DNA of 64,000 nt from Mayamaea pseudoterrestris. Taxonomy: Eukaryota; Bacillariophyta; Bacillariophyceae; Sellaphorales; Sellaphoraceae. The stretch covers positions 310,001 through 374,000 of the forward strand of contig BROI01000012.1 in assembly GCA_027923505.1 (NCBI GenBank), in the 5' to 3' direction. The notes below the pieces were generated by a model, which saw only the letters and a list, made by a program, of their open reading frames with translations, was not told the origin of the DNA and ran no database searches. The number at the start of each line of letters is the position of its first letter. Positions within the stretch are counted from its first letter, which is position 1. Shown here in pieces: positions 42,501-51,278 of the stretch. The translations under genes were made by a program, and so were the position numbers.

Positions 42501-43850
42501 GAACTCGATACTCGTTTGAAGCGAGTGAACGCGGAGGAAATTATTGCAGGAGGAGAATCAAGGTCGAAGGGGACAGTCTCCTTGTTTGATATTTTTCCGC
42601 GTCACATTGCCGAAGCCTTACGGGATGGCCGTCAAGTGGAACCAGAACAACGCGACATTGTCACCATCTTTTTCAGTGACATTGTTGGTTTTACTGATAT
42701 TTCATCTACACTTGAACCGAGGAAGGTTGCGACAATGCTTGATCGGTTGTATACCAAGTTTGATCACCTATCTCAGGTTCACGAAATCTTTAAACTGGAG
42801 ACGATTGGGGATGCCTACGTTGGTACGTGTCGCACTGATTGTTTGTGATGGCATTTTGACTCGAAGATATATATAAATCTCACTCACTCTCCTTTGCTGA
42901 CAAATGCAGCCGTTACAAATCTTGTCAAGGATCAACCCGATGATCATGCCAAGCGTATTGCCGAGTTTGCCATTGACGCAATTGTAGCCGCAAATGAAAC
43001 GCTTGTGGACGTTGACGATCCTGCCAAAGGGTATGTTAACATACGCGTAGGTTTTCACTGTGGTCCAGTGGTTGCAGATGTTGTTGGAACAAGAAACCCC
43101 AGGTACTGCCTCTTTGGCGACGCTGTAAATACGGCCTCTCGAATGGAAAGCAACTCCAAGGAGAATCGCATCCACTGCTCAGATATTGCTGCGACGGTAC
43201 TTCGGGAGCAGTGTCCGCAAATGGCGCTCCGAAGCCGTGGCAAAATCAAGATCAAAGGTAAGGGTGAAATGCGTACTTGGTGGGTAAATGAAGGTGTCGG
43301 GCAGCGTCGCCTATCAAGGGATGGTACCGAGGAAGAATTGATCATCAATAAACGAATGAATGCCGTTCGTGAGGAACCCTCAGCTGAACTATTGGCCGAG
43401 AAGCCGTCGGTCGAATTCGAATTGAAGAAATTTCGATCATCATCGAGTATTCCTGAGGACAGGCGATCAAACATAAGCATTCCTGAATTCAAGCAATCCT
43501 TTAGCGGCATACCAGAGGAAAAAGACTCAACGGAGCCACCGCTTCAAGAAACGGCGCCGGAACCAGTTGCCTCACCGCCACCAGCAAAGCAAATTCGCAC
43601 GCATACCTTTGAAGCACCACCAGGCAAGCTTGGGATTGTCATTGACACGAGCGGGGGAACACCAAAAGTGTATCAGGTGCACCACATGTCGGCCATTCGT
43701 CAGCACATTGCAGTGGGTGATATAGTTTGCGAGATTGACGGCGTAAATACTCGCCGAATGTCGCACACGGAAATCAGTTCTTTGATGGTAGCTAATGCGG
43801 GCCATACACGCAAGTTCAAGATTGAGCGTATGGTGGACGGAAGCGCCTGA
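39543..43850 (+). CDS. Receptor-type guanylate cyclase with kinase and C-terminal PDZ domain
   Basis: Two exons, 39543-42822 and 42910-43850, with an 87-bp GT-AG intron; the junction restores [14 protein letters not shown]. 1,406 residues. Order: Thr/Ala/Pro-rich N-terminus; periplasmic-binding-like ligand domain of natriuretic-receptor type (about 155-590; [34 protein letters not shown]); transmembrane helix about 619-643; protein kinase about 665-1000 with GQGTFGTV, Lys691, [10 protein letters not shown] (Asp866) and DFG (Asp884); cyclase domain from about 1035 with [11 protein letters not shown] (Asp1046), [11 protein letters not shown] and [16 protein letters not shown], whose Glu and Cys specify GTP over ATP; PDZ domain about 1327-1400 ([12 protein letters not shown]...). 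A 70-residue Ser/Gly/acidic insert interrupts the kinase N-lobe after Lys691. No clear signal peptide follows the first Met, so the 5' end may be wrong or lie in an unseen exon. It would make cGMP in response to an extracellular ligand. Confidence 0.9.
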
Positions 43851-44074
43851 GGTTGAGCTTTAAGAGTGCGACGTAAGTCGGAACGACAGTTGGATGTATA
43901 CGTCGCGAGAGTTAGTTGATGTACATTAGTTAGTTAAAGTTGACGACAAAGTTAAGTTGTTGTTACTTATTTTCTGTCGTCATTAGCATTAAAATTAGTC
44001 GTCGCAGCCTGCATCTGTGCGTCGGGTCAACAAACAATCGCTGTTTGCAGACACCGAGCAAGTAGAAAATAATT

Positions 44075-45745
44075 TTACAGCGGGCACGACACAACGGCTC
44101 CCACCAGTCCATTCGCTCGATAGAGACATGACTGCATGAACAAGCCACACACATCGGCCACTAATATTCCAATCGACTCGGCCACACTCGTGGCGGCCAA
44201 GGCAAACTCGGTTTCATGCGCCGGCTTGTCCAATACAATGCGCTTGTAGCCGTGCACGTAGACGGCGCCACCAAGCAAACCAGTGTACAAGCATATTCCG
44301 TACATGAGCAAGGGACTGTAGAGCCAGCTTGTTGGTGTCACAATGATTTGTTCACTGTCATTCTCACGAACAATCACAGTCGCTGCATAGTTGGCCGCCA
44401 CCAAGACAAAAAAGAGTAGATTGAAACACTGCAGCAGCGGCAACATCCACAATACCGTCAGTGACAGCGTCACCATGGTGCCCGACGACCGCGACACAAA
44501 GACTCCCATTTGATACAACCAATTGGCATTCGTGTAGAAGCGACTCCGCGCGTTTACGTCCGTGACGGGAAAGCCAACGGCCGTCCAAGCGCCCGACATG
44601 CAGGCGTACTCGGCTGCGTAGACGATAAAGAGTGGAACGGTATATGGCCAAAGGGCAAATATTTGGTAAAAGCGCTGGGAGAGTGTTAATTGAGGGCGAT
44701 TTGATGGAGATGGAGACGGAGACGAAAGAGTTTCGTAATGCTGTTCGTCTTGATGTTGCTGTTGTTGCTGAATCATGGTCGACGACAAGGGGTCGAGCTG
44801 CAGGCGGACCTGGCTCGTCAATGGAATTTGCTCGTCGCTCTCTTCACCATTAGTGCCGTCGTCAAATTGAACATCATCCGTGTTGCGACGCTCTCGTCGA
44901 CTGTCAGTAGAGTGGCGGAGGTAGTCACCCATGTTTCGAAAAAAGACGTAGTAATACGCCAAGGCCAAGAAGATTCCCGACAGTAGCGTCGCCTCCAACG
45001 TCCAGCCAATCCATTGCGTCAAGACAACCTTCCAACCAAAGGCAAAGACTCCGCTCAAGCCAGTTCCCGATGAAAAGCTAGTGAGGCAGCTTGCGGATGA
45101 TGGTACAGCGTCGGTATTGCTTTGCTTGTTTTCATAGATTGCAGCTTGCGGCAACTCATGCGCAGTTGTTCCGCTTGTTCCATTCGCTTCCATTCCTAGC
45201 ATTATTCGACTAGTCGTTGCTTGCTGCTGCTGCAGCAGTTGTTGCTGATCCAGTTTACCAGCCAGCGCCAGCAACGACGCTTCGCCCAAACCACCCTGCA
45301 ACGCCATGACTGCCACTCCAAACAACTGCCCATGCACGTTGTTTCGCCAGTGACAGTAGGCCACAATTACGAAAGCCACTCCCATGATGACTGCCGCTAC
45401 TCGCATGCGCCTGTTGTACGTCACCAAATGGAACCAGTGCGGCGCCGACGCCTTTATCACCAAACTGGGAAGGACGGTGGCTATAAAGACGAGCGCCGTG
45501 CCACCTTCGGAAATGCTCTTGGCGCAGGCTAGCATGAGACAGTAACTGGCATTGTTCAGTAAACCGAGTGTGAAGAATGAAAATGATAGTGTATTGGTGT
45601 TGTTGTTTTGTATAGTGATGGATGTAGTCGCTAATGGCGTCGAGGCAGCCTTGAGCTTATTGCTGATGCTATTTCGCTCGTTATCATTGTCTGCTAGCGT
45701 CTCAGAATGACTACTGTCATCCATTGTAATGCTTCGACGAGACAT
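44075..45745 (-). CDS. CLN3: CLN3/battenin family membrane protein
   Basis: 556 residues, single exon, with about eleven hydrophobic helices. Family blocks: FFTLGLLNNASYCLMLACAKSI (the LGLxNNxxYVxMLSAA start of CLN3), LPSLVIKASAPHWFHLVTYNRRM, GVAVMALQGGLGEASLLALAG (matches SxxSGLGExTFLSL), GTGLSGVFAFGWKV, the PLFIVYAAEYACMSG helix, FYTNANWLYQMGVFVSRSS (matches RWYQxxYQxGVFxSRSS) and LLMYGICLYTGLLGGAVYVHGYK. CLN3 proteins sit in lysosomal/vacuolar membranes and are needed for export of glycerophosphodiesters in animals. A polar Asp/Gln/His-rich loop of about 70 residues lies in the middle (about 300-380), between helices 6 and 7. The start is the first Met; MSRRS or MDDSS (residue 9) are both possible. 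Confidence 0.9.
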   Translation of the reverse strand: MSRRSITMDDSSHSETLADNDNERNSISNKLKAASTPLATTSITIQNNNTNTLSFSFFTLGLLNNASYCLMLACAKSISEGGTALVFIATVLPSLVIKASAPHWFHLVTYNRRMRVAAVIMGVAFVIVAYCHWRNNVHGQLFGVAVMALQGGLGEASLLALAGKLDQQQLLQQQQATTSRIMLGMEANGTSGTTAHELPQAAIYENKQSNTDAVPSSASCLTSFSSGTGLSGVFAFGWKVVLTQWIGWTLEATLLSGIFLALAYYYVFFRNMGDYLRHSTDSRRERRNTDDVQFDDGTNGEESDEQIPLTSQVRLQLDPLSSTMIQQQQQHQDEQHYETLSSPSPSPSNRPQLTLSQRFYQIFALWPYTVPLFIVYAAEYACMSGAWTAVGFPVTDVNARSRFYTNANWLYQMGVFVSRSSGTMVTLSLTVLWMLPLLQCFNLLFFVLVAANYAATVIVRENDSEQIIVTPTSWLYSPLLMYGICLYTGLLGGAVYVHGYKRIVLDKPAHETEFALAATSVAESIGILVADVCGLFMQSCLYRANGLVGAVVSCPL

Positions 45746-46424
45746 GAATGGCTTGCTGTTGCAGTGCTACTTGTACCAGTAGAGCAGCTCCTCTGCTGTC
45801 ATGGTGGCAGTCGCTGGTTGGTGCTGTCGTCGAGTCGAAGGAAGAGTCGCACCACTACTGAAAACGACATGATGACGTTTTGATGCTACCCTGTGAATCA
45901 TAGCCAGCATTCCAGCTCGTTGCTCAAAAACAGTCTCCATGGCAAGGTTTGGTACTATGTTAACAAAATGCCATCGCCGGTGTTGATAGCTGCAGTGTCA
46001 GCTTTATTTGCAACCTTACACTGAGCTGAAGATATAACATGTCAGCACAGCTCATCGATGAACTTCAAGTTATGCAGGAATACATCGTGGCGACTTGAAT
46101 AGAGTAGTGCACCTTCTTGCTGACGAACGAACGGTTCTCGCAGGGCGTGGTTCATCAAAACCATTTGGCGTTTCCCTTGCTAGGAAGCCCCTTGGAGCTA
46201 GAAAGAGCCTCGTTCCGCCACGCCGTTTCTTTCAAATGCTCAATGGCGTTCGAATCGCTGGTTTGTCGTCTTGTACGCGGCGGGAATACCCTTTAACAAA
46301 TGCTAGTGAGTAAAAATGCTGACATCAGCATCATTCGATGCCACGAAAGATCGAAGCTCGCGTTTTCGCTTCACAAATAATCTTTCCAAGCATATCGACC
46401 GAAAGCAACTTTAACTTACACACC
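45746..46424. promoter_or_regulatory. Divergent intergenic region between CLN3 and hypothetical gene
   Basis: About 680 bp between genes transcribed away from each other; it must contain both promoters. No coding frame with protein character and no repeat noticed. Confidence 0.35.
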
Positions 46425-47114
46425 ATGGCAGCAGTCGCAGCTCACTTTACACGCATTGCCCGAGTATCGACCAACACACGCGTCAAGTATGCGCAGCAGT
46501 ACATGAACAAGCCCGAGCAGCCTTCCAGTCCCGGCGGCGATGCAGGCAATGCCGACTCGTCGAGCCTTTGCAGCACCATGTCGAGGCTGCAGTTTGACGG
46601 ATACGAGTGGGACGTTTCGGATGATAATGACCATGAAGCCTTGGCACGACGACTAACGCGGAAGATAACGACACTGCAAACGAATGGTCATGATAACGAC
46701 ATGAACCCTGCTAATCAAGGCCTCAACCCTGCGGACGACACGCCGGCACCAAGCTCACCTTCTCGCAACGCTAGTCGGCCTCAAATTCTGGCCCGGTTTG
46801 ATACAGACGCCCGCATGCTCATGGCGCCATCCCAATCTGCTAGACTGGCGCGACAGATTAGCGAGGAGCAGCGTCAAGAAGCATCATTATCAACAGAAGC
46901 AGCACCAAAGACAGTCATTCTCCGCATTGCTCCAGTCGAGCCAAAGGCAAAGGCGACAGAAGCAACAAATGATCCTGTTCACACCACTGCCGCGTTGGAA
47001 CCAGTCCAGCAGGTGCCAGTGGCGACGCCCTTGCTCACCACGCGACGATTCCGCGAGGGACGAAGCTCGTTCATGTCCCGGTCATCATCTGAACCAAGAA
47101 TGAGCCACATTTGA
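46425..47114 (+). CDS. Hypothetical Ser/Asp-rich protein
   Basis: 229 residues from the Met at 46425, which lies in a strong context (CACCATGGC); an upstream in-frame Met at 46338 is less likely. The N-terminus MAAVAAHFTRIARVSTNTRVKYAQQYMNK is basic, hydroxylated and free of acids, compatible with a mitochondrial presequence. The rest is polar and probably disordered, with an LQFDGYEWDVSDDNDHEALARRLTRKI segment as the only part likely to fold. The tail is RSSFMSRSSSEPRMSHI, rich in phosphorylatable serines. No family recognised. The coding call rests on frame length and start context. Confidence 0.55.
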   Translation: MAAVAAHFTRIARVSTNTRVKYAQQYMNKPEQPSSPGGDAGNADSSSLCSTMSRLQFDGYEWDVSDDNDHEALARRLTRKITTLQTNGHDNDMNPANQGLNPADDTPAPSSPSRNASRPQILARFDTDARMLMAPSQSARLARQISEEQRQEASLSTEAAPKTVILRIAPVEPKAKATEATNDPVHTTAALEPVQQVPVATPLLTTRRFREGRSSFMSRSSSEPRMSHI

Positions 47115-47475
47115 ATACATATAATAGATATTTTCTATAGCAAAATACATTTACATGGTAGAGTACAGTACTATGCGTACTGTTTTGCTTTGCTTCACAA
47201 CTACAAGTACTGTAGTGTATGTATACAATTTCATGCATCCACTGAAGTTAGCTGAAGTATCGGTGGGACATTTGTTTTTGAAACGATTGCTTTTTTACTA
47301 TTGCCTGAAACAGCTGATAATTGGTCCAAAACGATCCGTTACAACTTGCACTTCACTCTCCACGCTAAGTAACGGACTACACAACTGTTGACGTGTAACC
47401 CAACGATGCAGCCTCATTCTTCGTTCCATTCATAAGTAGATATCATAACATTCGCTGAACTCAAGCGTTTATAGC
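47115..47475. other. Intergenic
   Basis: 360 bp, AT-richer than its surroundings, containing TAGTACTGTAGTG/GTACAGTACTATG-type short repeats of GTACTGTA and no supported gene. It precedes the start of the gene at 47476. Confidence 0.35.
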
Positions 47476-48971
47476 ATGCCAAACAAAGCCGTTTGGAGCG
47501 CTGCTGCTCTCGGCGTTTCAGGTGCGTATCTTTTGAACGAAAACCTCAAAGATCGCCGTGTCAAGCAGGAGGAGGAACAACAGCGTCAGATGTATGAGGT
47601 CCAAGAGGAAAAGAAACAACGTGCAGCGGCGATGAGACAGAGAACTGGTAGTACTGCAACTTGGGCGAATGGTGATGCAAACGCAGATAACTTGTCTCCA
47701 TTCTTTGCCGCGATGAGGGAACGATGGGCAATGATGCTTGACGACCTTGAAATTCTAGCAAAGAGCTCCCTTGGACGACAAAAGTCCTTCAAACTGCCTC
47801 TTATTCCGTCAGAGCATAACGATGCTGCCGAAGTTGTGCTTGGAGCATTACTCGCGCTAGGTGATCCAGGTATGGCCGAGGATCTCCAAAAGTATTCCCA
47901 AAATCCCGGTCTTGCATTAGCCAAATTGTCAGCAGCATCTTTGTCACTCATTCGAGGTGTCTTTGAACGAAAATGGCCATATGATATCAGTGATGGCGAT
48001 CTGGGAGGAATTGTGCAGCTTGCGATTCGAGACGATGGTCCACAGCAAGGCGAACCTTCCATGTTTGTTCTTGAAAGCTGTAAGCGGAACATTTCAGATC
48101 TTGCTGGTTTGGTGGCAAGCCTGGGCCTATACATATTTCAGGAAGATTGCTTCCAGAATAAGCTGTGCGGCACGCCGCCAAAACTTCGCATGAGGTTCAC
48201 TACCGCTTCAACTGGGTGGAATGCAACTGGGTGGAATGGGCGACTCTACTTGACCAATTTCCCGAACAAGAGTTTTTCTCTACCAGCCTACCAAACAAAT
48301 CAGAATACATGGGCGTGTAGCTATACAAATGTCCGTCTGGAAAGTGGTACGAGTCAAACATGCCGTGCTCCTAACCTCGAACGGGCCATGTATCATCTCG
48401 CTACGGCCATGGCGTACAGAACTGCCAATGTTGCCGCAAGCCGCTTGAAAGAGCTAGAAGAAAGCCTCTTAGTTGCAAAACCCAATCCTTGGAACCAAAA
48501 AGGATTGTCACTGGAGCATGTGGCAGTCAAAGCTTGTAATGAAACGGAACTGCTGCAAATCCTGGAGCAGAGTGATCGCACGCTGATTGAACACAATCAA
48601 ACCAAGATCTGCGAGACAATATCGTCTATTCTAGAAATAAGTATTCCTTTTCCTGAAAATCCGCTGGATACGGATGAAGTCCAAGGTCCGTCGCCTGCAT
48701 TGAAAATGGAGGTGGCTACCTTCGCACAAGAATACGTCCAGTTGCTCAATCTGTCGTACTGCGAAGTGCCTAAATTTCGAAACAAAGCTCCATCTCAATG
48801 TGTCAGCAAGTCGCGGGTGACTGACCAAGCTATCAAAGGTTTCATAACAGCAGTGCCCCCAGCGCATCATCGCTTGCGTCGAAAGTACGAGAAAAACGAA
48901 CGCGATCGGTACGTTCTCGAGTTTAACTTAGCAGGTATGCAACAGAAAGTAGTATCACTATGCCGTTAAAA

Positions 48972-49033
48972 GTAGCGCACCTCGGAATCGAACCAAGGAT
49001 AACCGGCTATATCACCTCTAAACACGCTGCTAC
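48972..49033 (-). ncRNA. tRNA-like Pol III unit inside TRIM terminal repeat (copy 1)
   Basis: Minus-strand stretch of 62 nt running GTAGC...GCTAC. It holds an exact B box, GGTTCGATTCC (48984-48994), in a well-formed T arm (CTTGG, seven-base loop TTCGATT, CCGAG). An acceptor-like stem closes it, and TTTT, the Pol III terminator, follows directly. Only 24 nt separate acceptor and T arm, too few for both D and anticodon arms. The 3' part resembles initiator tRNA-Met (CCTCGGATCGAAACCGAGC...GCGCTAC). Probably tRNA-derived and possibly transcribed; not a working tRNA. Confidence 0.55.
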
Positions 49034-49442
49034 TTTTCCGTCTGCTAGTGTACTATATGCTGCATACAAGGCACCATGCACTATGACAAGTAAAGGTATC
49101 GCTCTGGTTGCTGTTTTTCGTGTGCAACCTGCTACTCCCCTAGCTTTGCGCGTCATAGTGCTAACTCGTCTTCCGTTTCAGCTGGCATTTTCGTCTCGCG
49201 GGGGAATGTCACTTTTCAGTTTTTCCTGCGGCGTTTCGGGCTCGGCGCATCTTTGTGCACTCCCCAGGGTCCGCGACTCCCCATCGTTCGTTCGTGACAA
49301 ACCCGTGCAACCAGTGAATTTTTTGCTTTTTCTTCGCTTGATTCGATCGCAACTCGAACCAGCAGCCTCAGTCCAGATCTCTCGATAGGGACGCTACCAT
49401 AGCAGGTATGCAACAGAAAGTAGTATCACTATGCCGTTAAAA

Positions 49443-49504
49443 GTAGCGCACCTCGGAATCGAACCAAGGATAACCGGCTATATCACCTCTAAACACGCTG
49501 CTAC
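49443..49504 (-). ncRNA. tRNA-like Pol III unit inside TRIM terminal repeat (copy 2)
   Basis: Identical to the unit at 48972-49033, shifted by 471 bp, in the other terminal repeat. B box at 49455-49465, TTTT directly after. On the minus strand this copy is in the 5' repeat, upstream of the primer site, where transcription would begin. Confidence 0.55.
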
Positions 49505-50106
49505 TTTTCCGTCTGCTAGTGTACTATATGCTGCATACAAGGCACCATGCACTATGACAAGTAAAGGTATCGCTCTGGTTGCTGTTTTTCGTGTGCAACC
49601 TGCTAAACTGGTGGCCCTTCCACCATGTTAACAGTAAATTTCTAATTCGTGCCATTTGTAACAGGATTGATCGCAGCAGAAGTTTGGTCACACCTAGTCC
49701 ATTCTTAACAACAGCTTTCTTGGTTGGAGTTTGTGTCCTATTCGTTGCTTCGATGTGGACTATGTTCTATCTCCTTTTTGCCCGTTACATTGGCATCCAT
49801 GCATTTGTTTTAGCAGGACAGTTCATTTGCTCAGTTGGACTTGGCGTTTGGAGCGCAATGACAACGCTGCAAATACTACGATACCCTTTCCGCGTTCAGA
49901 ATGGCGATTCATTAGTGAAAGATGCTTGGCTGGTGTCCGAATGCATCGTTGAGACATTTGTGCGCAAGCTCGCGATCCTTTGTGGCAAACCTCCGTTATT
50001 CGAGAGAGAACTACATCGATTGCAAGTGGCTTGTAAGCAAACGCACCATGTTTGGAAACGCCGAATGGCCCGGCGGGATTTTTACGTCGCTCTCAAGCGA
50101 AAGTGA

Positions 50107-51078
50107 ATTGGATATGACGATTGTCAGCGTCTGCTGCTGACGTTTCTTGAGAACGATTCGGGTGCCGATGATTCCTACTTGGAAGATGCTGTCGAAGGTA
50201 CTTTGCCTGGCTCCGTCGAAGAAGTCGAAGACTTTTTAAACCTTACCGTTCAGGATGACGCCGAACAGGACAAGAAAAATATACCAGCTACGATCGAAGA
50301 CTGTTTCCAGGAGATTGAAGACGCTGTTGAAGACTGCCTACGGTATGTGCGAGGAGACCGCATTTACGTTGAGCCAGATCAGGACGCAGATGATGACGCT
50401 GAAACGACTGAATTTATAACCGAAACTGCCATGACAACTTCAAAGATGCGGACTGGGTCGGTCTCATATACCTTTCCAGGCTATGTTGTGGTGCATTTTG
50501 ATGGTGAGCCGCCTCCTCCTGTTACAGTGCGCGCATCGCTCTGCCGTCCACTTAAAGATGTCTTGTCGAGCGCTAAAACTTTGGAGCTTGATCAGGTTCC
50601 TCGCTCGCATTACCAGGATGACTCTTTACAGGAGCCTATTAATAGCAGTGGCATTCATGTGGGCAGCAAGGGTGAAGATGATATGGCAGAAGATGCTACT
50701 GCTACCAGGATGCCCGAAGGCAGTAAACGCAAGTACCGCTCCGTCGAGGAGGCATTGAAGGAGGGTGGCTGGGAGTTTGTACGCAAGAAGAAGCACATTT
50801 GCTACCGCCGCATCGTCAAAACCGCCGACGACCGCGACCAAGAGCAGCACTTTGTCATGTCATCAACTCCCAGTGATTGTCGGTCCGAAAGGGCAGCATT
50901 GGCAACCTTGCATCGACTTGATGAGAATTCCGAGCCAGTTTTAGCGAAAACGGGCAAGAGACAATTGAGAAAGTGCTACGTTTGCCAACTGGAAATGGAA
51001 GACATTTGCTTTACCAAGACTCAGTTAAAAAAGAAGGTTGCTATCAAGTGCAAAGAGTGTGCTGCCACGATCGCTTAG
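50107..51078 (+). CDS. Acidic protein with C-terminal Cys-pair domain, in phase with the preceding gene
   Basis: The same frame as the split gene stays open past its TGA: IGYDDCQRLLLTFLENDSGADDSYLEDAVEG... to the stop at 51078. There is no ATG near the beginning; the first is about codon 109 (MTTSKMRTGS), so either the gene starts there or this is the C-terminal part of the preceding gene beyond a premature TGA. Features: an acidic segment (IPATIEDCFQEIEDAVEDCLRYV), a small beta-rich module MRTGSVSYTFPGYVVVHFDGE, a KYRSVEEALKEGGWEFVRKKKHICYRR domain and a final CYVCQLEMEDICF...KCKECA with two CxxC pairs that may bind zinc. Family unknown. A degraded duplicate follows immediately. Confidence 0.5.
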   Translation: MGYDDCQRLLLTFLENDSGADDSYLEDAVEGTLPGSVEEVEDFLNLTVQDDAEQDKKNIPATIEDCFQEIEDAVEDCLRYVRGDRIYVEPDQDADDDAETTEFITETAMTTSKMRTGSVSYTFPGYVVVHFDGEPPPPVTVRASLCRPLKDVLSSAKTLELDQVPRSHYQDDSLQEPINSSGIHVGSKGEDDMAEDATATRMPEGSKRKYRSVEEALKEGGWEFVRKKKHICYRRIVKTADDRDQEQHFVMSSTPSDCRSERAALATLHRLDENSEPVLAKTGKRQLRKCYVCQLEMEDICFTKTQLKKKVAIKCKECAATIA

Positions 51079-51278
51079 CAAACGACAAATCGTCCCGTTT
51101 CATGTTTATCGCGAGCCTAAATGTATGGAATTCGCAGATGGCATCGTTTCATCGCTTTTCCACTTCAACATAAATCTAAACACATGTGACCATTCTCTAG
51201 CATACATTATATGCCAAGTCATTTGGCTATTCCAGTAAAGTCTGTCAAAAAGCTTCGCATTCATTTCACGTCCATGCT

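Larger units (their letters stand above)
48929..49605 (-). mobile_element. TRIM (terminal-repeat retrotransposon in miniature), 677 bp, very young
   Basis: Two 206-bp direct terminal repeats (48929-49134 and 49400-49605) that are identical by eye flank 265 bp of non-coding DNA, and the whole is bounded by a 4-bp target duplication AACT (48925-48928 and 49606-49609). Each repeat starts TAGCAGGT and ends ACCTGCTA (8-bp inverted ends). Read on the minus strand, the 5' repeat is followed at once by TGGTAGCG, the complement of the 3' end CGCUACCA of initiator tRNA-Met (primer site, 49392-49399), and the 3' repeat is preceded by the purine run AGGGGAG (49135-49141). It codes for nothing and looks whole for a TRIM. 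Identity of the repeats implies recent insertion. Confidence 0.85.
47476..50106 (+). pseudogene. Host membrane-protein gene split by a TRIM insertion
   Basis: A host frame opens at 47476 (MPNKAVWSAAALGVSGAYLLNENLKD, a signal anchor or targeting sequence) and stays open for 484 codons to 48928, where the TRIM begins. It resumes in the same phase right after the element and its target-site duplicate: ...RYVLEFN before, WWPFHHVNSKFLIRA after, then about 165 further residues to a TGA at 50104. The downstream part has two strong membrane helices (LTTAFLVGVCVLFVASMWTMFYLLFA and IGIHAFVLAGQFICSVGLGVWSAM). Without the element the frame would be about 650 residues. As it stands the protein ends 13 codons into the terminal repeat, losing its membrane domain. 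No family recognised. Since the element is young, an uninterrupted allele may exist. Confidence 0.7.

Noticed and set aside
48972-49033. A functional tRNA gene
   Set aside because: Only 24 nt lie between acceptor and T arm, so D and anticodon arms cannot both form; better read as tRNA-derived sequence in the terminal repeat.
48929-49605. The TRIM as a spliced intron of the host gene
   Set aside because: Its ends are TAGCAGGT and ACCTGCTA, with no GT-AG pair at the borders, and it is about seven times longer than any other intron here; the target-site duplication explains the junction better.
50104-50106. TGA as a selenocysteine codon
   Set aside because: No selenoprotein motif around it, no recognised family, and no SECIS-like hairpin noticed downstream.
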